Origin: CAYRGQ01 sp964444885
GTDB taxonomy: Bacteria; Bacteroidota; Bacteroidia; Sphingobacteriales; Sphingobacteriaceae
Assembly: GCA_964444885.1 (NCBI GenBank)
Contig: CAYUIZ010000051.1
Span: forward strand, 1 to 20,675
Length of the DNA: 20,675 nucleotides
Direction of reading: 5' to 3'
Both the position numbers and the translations under genes were made by a program. Below are positions 14,208-20,675 of the stretch, piece after piece. Each line of letters begins with the position of its first letter. Positions within the stretch are counted from its first letter, which is position 1. The notes under the pieces were generated by a model, which was given only the letters and a program-made list of their open reading frames with translations, searched no databases and was not told where the DNA came from.

Positions 14208-16328
14208 TTATTCCGTAGCCAGCAAATTATCGCGCAAAGCATCCACGGCGCCTTGGTTGCTGTCCGCTACGCGCAACCGGCCCGCATCAGCGGCCACTGC
14301 CCGCTTTTGGGCATCGCTGAGCGTCGATTTTTGGACACCATTGGCAAAGCCCTGGACGATAGCGGCTTCATACCCGGCATCGCTGACGGGAAACGCGCCA
14401 AATAAGCGCCCGTATTCGGACACGTCGCTGCGCGCCGCAATGACATAGGCCAGCTCTTCGGCAAACTTCTTATTGCCGTCATTGCCGGCGGCAAAGAATC
14501 CCGCGCCGTCCAATTGGTTATAAAGCGCTGCCGACGAGCCGATCTGCGAGCTCAGGATGGCTTTGCGGAACCACGCGTTATGGCCATGTTTTGTAGCCAA
14601 TTTAGCCAGTGCGCTCGTGACGCCGGACGCATTCCCGAATTCTCCCAAACTCAGTGCGACCTGGAATGCCACGACGGCATCGCTGTCGTCCGCAAGCGCA
14701 ATCACGTCGGGCAATAACGAGGAGTAGCGCTCCGCCAAAATAACGGCGTGCTTTCTGACTTGTCCGTGGTCGTCAGACAAGGCTTCGCTGACGTGCTCGG
14801 CAGACAGGGCGTCCAACCCTTCCAGCGTGTAGAGGGCGTGCAACCGAGTACGCGGGTCGGCATGCGTGTTAAAGAGGTTCGCCACCTGGTCGACAACGGA
14901 TTTATCCTGCCTCTCCACGATTAGCTTTTGTGCATTCGTCCGCCACCATTGGTCATGGTGGGCCAGCAGGTCCACGAGTTCGGCCGTCGATTTACTGGTT
15001 AACCCAGGGCTGGCCAAGTCAGGACGGTTGCCTGTCGGGAATATGCGATAAATGCGGCCCAGCTCGGCGCCGTACAGAAAATCCATGTCCTCCTTCAACG
15101 TGTCGGGAATAGACACAGGCGTTTCAATATGTTGCCTGTACATGTCTACGACATACAGTGCGCCATCGGGCCCGATGGTGTTGTTGGTCGGCCTAAACCA
15201 CGGGTCGGTCGAAGCCAAAAACTCTTTCTCGACGCCTTCGGGGGCACGCTTGGCTACCAGAAACGGGCCTTCTTGCGTGTATTCGATCACATCGCGGTGC
15301 ACCAAGTTCAACGCTACTTCTGCCGTAAACACGCTGCCATAGTATTCCTCAGGGAACAGGCCGGCGTTGTACATCATGCCGCCCGACGCACCGGTAAAGT
15401 GCCCAAAGATGTGCTCGGTCCGATCCAGGCCGGCTTCATCATACTGGCGTTGCCGTCCGGTGCTGCGTTCCACGCGCCAGTACGGCGCCTCGCTGATGTT
15501 ATAGGCACGCAAGTCGTTGCCATATATATTGGCCACGGCACCGTAGTTAGGCATGAAATTGTGCCGATAGAGGTAGCGCCCTGGAATCGGGGCCGTTTGC
15601 ATGTGCAAGGTATTCTGGGTAAAAAAACGATGCCCCCAGTCGTCGAGCGTGAGTCCGTATTGGCCCAGGCCCGACTCGGCTTCAAACAAGTTCTTGTCTA
15701 GCCGAAACCGGAAATCGCGCCCGCCCAGGGGAATCGCCCCGAGGTCGGGACGCCGCGTGAAGGTCACCTCCCCGCGCTGGCCATTGTTATTCATATAGAT
15801 CCAATTATCCACGCCATAGCGGAAGTTGGTAATCTGGGCCTCGGAGTTGTTTTCAAAAAAGCCGGTAAACAGGATTTCCTCCGAGTCTGCTTTCCCGTCG
15901 CCGTCCGTATCTTTCAGGTAGAGGATATGAGGCGCCGCCGCTACGAGCAGGCCGCCGTCATAGGGCAATATGCTCGTGGCGTCGCCGATGCCGTCGGCAA
16001 AAACAAAGGCACTGTCGATCACCCCGTCGCCATCGGTATCTTTAAGCAACTTGATGACGCCCTGCCCTCCCTCAGCCTCCGGCTTATAGGGATAGTCGAA
16101 CATTTCGACCACATAGGCATTCCCGTCTTCGTCAAACAGCAATTTGATCGGGTCCGACACAAACGGCTCCGAGGCAAACAATTCGATCTCAAATCCTTCT
16201 TCAATCTCAAACGCTTTCAGCGCTTGCTGGGGAGACAGCGACTCCGGATAGCGGGGTTTCTCGCCACAAGAGCTGATAAGCAGTGAAAGCGCGCCAAAAC
16301 ACACAAGGTAAAAAAAACTGGTTTTCAT
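14208..16328 (-). CDS. PVC-type propeller/HEAT-repeat lipoprotein without a haem domain
   Basis: The frame opens at ATG 16382, but ATG 16328 starts a clean lipoprotein signal (MKTSFFYLVCFGALSLLISSC), so I use it (706 residues). The propeller part shows FEIELFASEPFVSDPI, two EF-hand-like DTDGDG loops (VIKLLKDTDGDGVIDS and LYLKDTDGDGKADSEE), RYGVDNWIYMNNNGQRG, GPDGALYVVDMYRQHI and EFLASTDPWFRP. HEAT-like helical repeats fill the C-terminal half. It resembles the protein at 9285-11600 but stops before any cytochrome domain: there is no CxxCH. The HiPIP gene 42 bases downstream may supply the missing electron carrier (inference). The ceramidase-type gene ends 67 bases upstream, so all are probably one operon. 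Enzymatic activity of this family is not well established. Confidence 0.85.
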   Translation of the reverse strand: MKTSFFYLVCFGALSLLISSCGEKPRYPESLSPQQALKAFEIEEGFEIELFASEPFVSDPIKLLFDEDGNAYVVEMFDYPYKPEAEGGQGVIKLLKDTDGDGVIDSAFVFADGIGDATSILPYDGGLLVAAAPHILYLKDTDGDGKADSEEILFTGFFENNSEAQITNFRYGVDNWIYMNNNGQRGEVTFTRRPDLGAIPLGGRDFRFRLDKNLFEAESGLGQYGLTLDDWGHRFFTQNTLHMQTAPIPGRYLYRHNFMPNYGAVANIYGNDLRAYNISEAPYWRVERSTGRQRQYDEAGLDRTEHIFGHFTGASGGMMYNAGLFPEEYYGSVFTAEVALNLVHRDVIEYTQEGPFLVAKRAPEGVEKEFLASTDPWFRPTNNTIGPDGALYVVDMYRQHIETPVSIPDTLKEDMDFLYGAELGRIYRIFPTGNRPDLASPGLTSKSTAELVDLLAHHDQWWRTNAQKLIVERQDKSVVDQVANLFNTHADPRTRLHALYTLEGLDALSAEHVSEALSDDHGQVRKHAVILAERYSSLLPDVIALADDSDAVVAFQVALSLGEFGNASGVTSALAKLATKHGHNAWFRKAILSSQIGSSAALYNQLDGAGFFAAGNDGNKKFAEELAYVIAARSDVSEYGRLFGAFPVSDAGYEAAIVQGFANGVQKSTLSDAQKRAVAADAGRLRVADSNQGAVDALRDNLLATE

Positions 16329-16395
16329 ACTTAAATAGTTAACAATATATCGGTTGGTCATTAATGTTGTCTTTAGGCCCATTATCAGGCTCCTT

Positions 16396-17757
16396 TTACT
16401 GCAGGTCCGCTACAACGCGGTCGCATGTAGAATAAATCAAGGATTCGATGCTCGGATCCCACAAAGCGGGCAAGCCATACACTTTCTGCGACGAATCCCC
16501 CTCATAGCCTCCTTCATTAAGAATGGTTACGGACGGGATATACCCAAGCACGTCGTTGCTGTAGGCAAACACAAAGGAGTCCCACCCGTACTTATTCTTC
16601 AGGGTAATGCCGTATTCGACTACCACTTCGCCGGCCAAGCTGAACAGCAGTTGGTCGCCCAGTTTCCAGGCTTGCACGGGGTACGGGTAGGAAGTTTCCA
16701 GTTGCTCGCCGCGATCGAGCCGGCCAATCAGCCGGTGGGCCCATTGCGAAAAATACGTCCTATCGCCATCTTTCTCAATAACGGCTTCTAACTCAGCTTT
16801 CGACGGGGTGGCGGCAAACGGCAAATCCACTTCGCGGTAGGCAGTCTTCAGCACGGGCTGGATTTCTTCCATGCTATCCTCTTCCAACACGCGTGTGACC
16901 GCGGCGGCCAGCTCCTTGCCATACTGCTTGGCCAATGCCACCGTTCGGCGTGGCAAGGGGTTTTGGTCGGCAGAAGCGCCCTGGAAAAACATCGCCACTG
17001 CGCCTTTGAACGTTTTCTCCAGTTCGATTTGGGCATACCCCGGATAATCGCCGGACCACTCGTAACCATCGAGCGTAGTGGGATGGCAGGCGTAGCTAAA
17101 CAGCAGCGCTTTTACCTTGCCCTTGGCATCCACTACCTTAATAACTGGCACGGCATGGTCGCTGGGCCCTTTGTATTCGGTTAGCCGGTGCAGCTCCGCG
17201 GCTTTGTTGTTTCGGCGGTTGACTTGGAAACGGGAGATCCCGATGCCGGAATACAGGCTAACCGGCTTCAAGTCCTTGAACGCCCGGGCTACCACGTCCA
17301 CGATGCGGCCTTCCAGCCATTGCGTGTACTGGTCTATCTTGGCTTGCTCCTCCGGGCCGTATGGGTATATGTCAACCAGCCCCCCCGTGAGCACGGGCCC
17401 CGAGTGGTTATGCGTTCCGTTTAACAGGACATCGGCGTCGGTGAGCCCGAAGCGGTCTGACAACTGCTGCTTGACCGAGAGCGACAGCTCGCGGGTGAAA
17501 CCCAGCAAATCCGTCGCGACCATCACCGAGCGCTTGCCGTCTTGGTCTTCCAATACGATAGCTTTGGCCCATAGGTCATGCTGTTTGCCCTCGGCGGGTT
17601 TCGTGCGCGCGGCATAGCCCGCCATCCAGATGGGCTCTTTGGGCGTAATAACCAGTTTCGCCACGCCAGCCTTCCAGCTGCCTCCCTGCGCGGGCATGGC
17701 TGCCACACCAAAGGGCAACATGATGCCGATGACAAAAAAGAAAAATAGTCTTTTCAT
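16396..17757 (-). CDS. Exported neutral/alkaline ceramidase N-terminal-domain protein
   Basis: This 453-residue protein has a signal peptide (MKRLFFFFVIGIMLPFGVAAMPAQ) and no lipobox. The domain opens WKAGVAKLVITPKEPIWMAGYAAR and carries GTHNHSGP at 114-121, whose histidines are zinc ligands in neutral ceramidases; SYACHPTT and SGDYPGYAQ are also typical, as is FQGASADQNP. Family members hydrolyse the amide bond of ceramide, but this short form lacks the C-terminal immunoglobulin-like domain of true neutral ceramidases, so the natural substrate may be another N-acyl compound. It lies within the - strand run, 133 bases downstream of the second Gfo gene. Family sure, substrate open. Confidence 0.88.
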   Translation of the reverse strand: MKRLFFFFVIGIMLPFGVAAMPAQGGSWKAGVAKLVITPKEPIWMAGYAARTKPAEGKQHDLWAKAIVLEDQDGKRSVMVATDLLGFTRELSLSVKQQLSDRFGLTDADVLLNGTHNHSGPVLTGGLVDIYPYGPEEQAKIDQYTQWLEGRIVDVVARAFKDLKPVSLYSGIGISRFQVNRRNNKAAELHRLTEYKGPSDHAVPVIKVVDAKGKVKALLFSYACHPTTLDGYEWSGDYPGYAQIELEKTFKGAVAMFFQGASADQNPLPRRTVALAKQYGKELAAAVTRVLEEDSMEEIQPVLKTAYREVDLPFAATPSKAELEAVIEKDGDRTYFSQWAHRLIGRLDRGEQLETSYPYPVQAWKLGDQLLFSLAGEVVVEYGITLKNKYGWDSFVFAYSNDVLGYIPSVTILNEGGYEGDSSQKVYGLPALWDPSIESLIYSTCDRVVADLQ

Positions 17758-17890
17758 TATTCAAGCTCGTTTTAGTTTATTTAACCGTATTACTCGTTAG
17801 CCGGATTGGTGCCGTTTCGCGTCGGCCCGCTCGGGTTCAATGCCCCGTGGCCGCGCGCTCGTATGCCCGGGCCGTGCGGCCAACGCACCC

Positions 17891-18895
17891 CTAGCACCTC
17901 ACGGTGTCTAGGTCCACGAATTGCCCACCGCGTTCCTTGCTGCGTTGCGCAGCTTCCATAAACGCAGCGAGCTCCAGCGTCTCCGCGGCCTCCACGGGCG
18001 AGGTGCCGCTTTCAAAGAAAGCGGCGATTTCTTTTAAGAGAGGCATATACCCGTCGTAGGGCCCGAGTTCGGCAATGCCTTTGGTGCCGAAAGCCGTGCC
18101 GCCATAGCCCCGTTGCCCTTCCCGTATGCCACGAAACGTGCCTATCCGGCCCCCTTCCCAGTGTCCGACTACTTTATCGCCTCCCTCGGTATAAAGCCGC
18201 GATACCCGCTCGCATCCTGTGCCCATGGTGGCGTAAAGCATTTCAACACCATGTATCCCATACCAAAACAAGTCGGAATGGGATGGCTCGATCACCGCTG
18301 GGCTGTAGGTGTCTGCACCCACCACGTCCCCTACTGAACCTTCCCGGACGCGCGCGATATTCTTGGTATAGCGCAGCGACGACGAGGAGAAGACCGGTAC
18401 GCCGCTGCGTTCCGCCTCGTCAAAAATAGCTTTAGCATCCGCATAGGATGCCGCAATGGGCTTATCGATAAACAGCGGCTTGCGCTGTGCGATGACCTCC
18501 AAGGCCTGCGTCAAATGAAGCCTGCCGTCGTTGGTCTCTAGCAACACGACATCCACCTTTTTCAGGAGTTCCGCAATCGATCCTACTATCTCAACGCCTT
18601 TCTTCTTCACGTGTTCGGTGTACCCAGCGATCCGCTCGAAACTGCTTTTTATCGTCTTGCTTCCATACGGGTACGCCGCCACGACGCGGTAGCCCCGCAA
18701 TGCGGGATCAGCGGAATCGCCGTTGAACATATCGGTAAATGCCGTGCTATGCGACGTGTCCAAGCCAATCATGCCGATGCGCTTCCCGTGGGGGGCCTGG
18801 TTTTGCCTCCCTAGGGCCATGCCTGGCAGCAGTCCGGATCCCATAGCCAGGGAGCCTATGGCTACTTGTTTGATAAATTTTCTTCTCTTCTGCAT
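17891..18895 (-). CDS. Second Tat-exported Gfo/Idh/MocA family oxidoreductase
   Basis: This 334-residue protein begins MQKRRKFIKQ, a twin-arginine signal ending near residue 30. The nucleotide-binding start reads KRIGMIGLDTSHS (38-50), an atypical Rossmann loop with LDTSH in place of the usual GxGxxG. IDKPIAAS (143-150) replaces the EKP signature with DKP, and WYGIHGVEMLYA (211-222) carries the probable catalytic histidine. It is shorter than the first Gfo protein (451) and clearly a different branch. It should be periplasmic with tightly bound nucleotide, or may have lost redox activity given the changed loop. A 221-base gap separates it from the upstream enolase-type gene, in which I find no firm promoter; it precedes the ceramidase-type gene by 133 bases. 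Substrate unknown. Confidence 0.85.
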   Translation of the reverse strand: MQKRRKFIKQVAIGSLAMGSGLLPGMALGRQNQAPHGKRIGMIGLDTSHSTAFTDMFNGDSADPALRGYRVVAAYPYGSKTIKSSFERIAGYTEHVKKKGVEIVGSIAELLKKVDVVLLETNDGRLHLTQALEVIAQRKPLFIDKPIAASYADAKAIFDEAERSGVPVFSSSSLRYTKNIARVREGSVGDVVGADTYSPAVIEPSHSDLFWYGIHGVEMLYATMGTGCERVSRLYTEGGDKVVGHWEGGRIGTFRGIREGQRGYGGTAFGTKGIAELGPYDGYMPLLKEIAAFFESGTSPVEAAETLELAAFMEAAQRSKERGGQFVDLDTVRC

Positions 18896-19116
18896 GCGTA
18901 GTACTAGCTTCGAATAGCTTTCTCAATTGGTTAATGCCATGCGGCTCGTCAAAACCTGCATGATTCACAGACTGTTTTCCCAAACCAATCAACAAACCCG
19001 ACAAAAACAGGCAATAATACCGCTAATCTACCAATATTAATCCCAACCCGAAACTTTTTTTCACAAAAGAACGTAAATTGAAAGTTACGAACGGCGTGTC
19101 GGTATCCAGTGTTTAT

Positions 19117-20517
19117 TTACTGCTTAAACATGTGTTCATAATGGGAGGAGGGCATGAATATCCCGGCGCTTTTCGCATAAAAATCGTCGTCAAGCTGGAA
19201 TTTGCCTGCCTTTTGTTCCATCCACGGCGCTCCAAAGAGCGGGTGGAAGCGTTGCATCGCTTGCCAATTCACGTAATTGCTCGCGCCATTTGTTTCCATC
19301 AGCGTTACTCCCGTCTCCGGGAAGGGTTGCAGCCTGGCCGCGAAGTTTTTATGCCATTCGAGCAGGATTGGGTTGATCGTCAGGTCCGAACAGGAACAAG
19401 GCACGTTATGCTGGTGTGCGTATTCCAGTATTTTGAGGGTTTGGCTGAGCGTTTTAGCGACGCTCTTGAGCACAATCGCCTGGTAGCCTTGCCCGATGCG
19501 GCGTTTGGCGCTTTCTACGTCATACACGCTTTCATCGGCTGCTATCCGTACGCCCAGGTCGCCCATGTAGTCGTCATTATCCTCTGCCATGGGTTCCTCG
19601 TAGAACAGGATATGGCTGAGCGCGCCAATTTTCTCCGCATAATCGAGGTACTGCACAAACGTTTCTTTCTTTTCGTAGCGCCCGTTGGCGTCCATGGTGT
19701 AAATCAGCTTGCCGTTTTGGGTTTCTTCGGTGCGAACGTCCTTGAGCAAGTCGTGAAGGTCTTTCAAGCGCTTTTTGTCGCCCTCCAGCATAGTTTTTTG
19801 GTCGCCGGGATACCCGGTTTTGATTTTAAAAATAAAATAACCGTCGCGGGCGGCTTGCATGATCTGCTCGGCGGGCATGTCATACGACACCTGGAACATG
19901 ATGCCGATCTTGTCATTGCGATGCGCAAGCGCTGGCCGGTATTGTTGGGGGATCATCTGATCGTAGCTTTTGTAGCCATTTTCGGCCGCATACACCAACC
20001 AGGCGGCATTGTCTGTGCTCACCAGCGCGTTATACACGAAGTTCGGGTTGAGGTCGGCTTTTCCAGTCAGTACTTTTGCTTCTTCAAACAACACGGGGAA
20101 AATCCGGTCCAGCAAGCCGATCGGCGTCTGAAAAGTGGTCTGCCGCATGAGGTCCAGCGCTTTATTCGCCACGAGGTACATCAGCGCGTTTCCGGCCGCT
20201 TCGCTGTTCATCAAGAACAGGTCCGCATCGCCATACAGGACACTTTGGGTTGCCAGCCCGACCCCACTATGCCCCCCTGTGGATTCCAGGCGGGATGCGG
20301 CCTGCCAGAGCTCCGTCAGGTACCCGCCCTTGAACCCAAACGGGAACCGAAGCGGCTCGCGTTCAAAGTTGCTGGCCGTATTCGCTATTTGGATGTTCTT
20401 CATTGCTTGTTCTGGTTTTCCTGCCCCCCAGCCCTGCATGAGCGGGGCAGTAGCAAATGCTGCGGTTAATAGTCCGGTGTTTTTCAAAAATGTCCTTCTG
20501 TCGACCATCGCTTGCAT
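19117..20517 (-). CDS. Tat-exported enolase-superfamily (mandelate racemase/muconate lactonising type) protein
   Basis: This 466-residue protein begins MQAMVDRRTFLKNTG, a twin-arginine signal, unusual for this mostly cytoplasmic superfamily. The catalytic layout is that of the mandelate racemase group: KIK (Lys231/Lys233) as base, metal ligands Asp276 (MDANG), Glu308 (FYEEP) and Asp328/Glu329 (AADES), and a second lysine, Lys351 (VLKS), on the last barrel strands. Such enzymes remove a proton next to a carboxylate to racemise, isomerise or dehydrate sugar acids and related compounds. Its ATG is 3 bases after the stop of the partial gene upstream (20521-20675), so they share a message. ATG 20508 is an alternative start that keeps the RR motif. 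Superfamily sure, reaction unknown. Confidence 0.85.
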   Translation of the reverse strand: MQAMVDRRTFLKNTGLLTAAFATAPLMQGWGAGKPEQAMKNIQIANTASNFEREPLRFPFGFKGGYLTELWQAASRLESTGGHSGVGLATQSVLYGDADLFLMNSEAAGNALMYLVANKALDLMRQTTFQTPIGLLDRIFPVLFEEAKVLTGKADLNPNFVYNALVSTDNAAWLVYAAENGYKSYDQMIPQQYRPALAHRNDKIGIMFQVSYDMPAEQIMQAARDGYFIFKIKTGYPGDQKTMLEGDKKRLKDLHDLLKDVRTEETQNGKLIYTMDANGRYEKKETFVQYLDYAEKIGALSHILFYEEPMAEDNDDYMGDLGVRIAADESVYDVESAKRRIGQGYQAIVLKSVAKTLSQTLKILEYAHQHNVPCSCSDLTINPILLEWHKNFAARLQPFPETGVTLMETNGASNYVNWQAMQRFHPLFGAPWMEQKAGKFQLDDDFYAKSAGIFMPSSHYEHMFKQ

Positions 20518-20520
20518 GTT

Positions 20521-20675
20521 TTAGACGGCTTGGTCCTTTGCTATAAACTCGCGGACAAAGTCGTCATCGATTAAATCAGGATAAGCCTGCGTTACCCGGG
20601 TGATCTCTTCGGCCTGGCCCGGCGAGAGCACTTCCGCCTCGTCTAGGCACCAAATCCCTTCCAAAAGCCCTTGCC
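20521..20675 (-). CDS. 3' end of an unidentified gene (5' end outside the window)
   Basis: The - strand is open from the window edge to a TAA at 20523-20521, giving 50 residues that end YPDLIDDDFVREFIAKDQAV. Codon use resembles the neighbours, and the stop lies 3 bases before the ATG of the enolase-type gene, as in an operon. I do not recognise the family from this fragment. Confidence 0.6.
   Translation of the reverse strand, partial: QGLLEGIWCLDEAEVLSPGQAEEITRVTQAYPDLIDDDFVREFIAKDQAV

Noticed and set aside
18896..19116. Promoter search upstream of the second Gfo gene
   Set aside because: TATTATTG and TAATATTG on the - strand each miss the consensus by one base and have no well-spaced -33 box, so no promoter is called.
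19078..20469. 463-codon open frame on the + strand
   Set aside because: It is antisense to the enolase-superfamily gene, which has a Tat signal and complete catalytic residues; the mirror frame has no recognisable domain.

Overview
The window looks like a chromosome segment from a Bacteroidota bacterium, most likely a marine or soil Cytophagales relative. The evidence is the 3' end of sprA (the type IX secretion/gliding outer-membrane channel), promoter boxes of the TTTG...TAnnTTTG type, many lipoprotein and Tat signals, and families typical of the phylum (DUF1080, PVC-type propeller proteins, exported Gfo/Idh/MocA proteins, DUF5040). All assignments come from reading the sequence; no database search was run.

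Layout. (1) 1-1957: C-terminal part of SprA on the + strand. (2) 1958-3534: a gene-poor stretch with a 14-bp perfect palindrome present twice, followed by a small cytoplasmic fibronectin-III-like protein. (3) 3535-5748: an AT-richer island with an orphan N6-adenine DNA methyltransferase, directly preceded by the frameshifted remains of another protein. (4) 5749-6899: a small lipoprotein gene on the - strand with a near-canonical promoter, then non-coding DNA holding stem-loops, a REP-like repeat pair and a terminator. (5) 6900-11600: a - strand pair (Tat-exported Gfo/Idh/MocA protein plus DUF1080 3-keto-glycoside hydrolase-like lipoprotein, ATGA overlap) diverging from a + strand PVC-type propeller/HEAT/cytochrome c protein. 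(6) 11601-11993: a cluster of REP-like hairpins between convergent genes. (7) 11994-20675: a long - strand run, listed in transcription order: unidentified 3' end, enolase-superfamily protein, second exported Gfo/Idh/MocA protein, neutral-ceramidase-domain protein, PVC-type propeller lipoprotein without a cytochrome domain, HiPIP, GDSL hydrolase, DUF5040 hydrolase.

How the genes may work together. From 6900 onward almost every protein carries an export signal, and four of them have twin-arginine motifs (expected for proteins folded with a cofactor). The enzyme classes are sugar oxidoreductases, a 3-keto-glycoside-lyase-type protein, an enolase-superfamily enzyme, two SGNH hydrolases, a ceramidase-type amidase and two electron carriers (cytochrome c, HiPIP). 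My inference is a periplasmic route that oxidises and dismantles a glycoside, possibly acylated or lipid-linked, with electrons passed to cytochrome c or HiPIP. The substrate cannot be read from the sequence.
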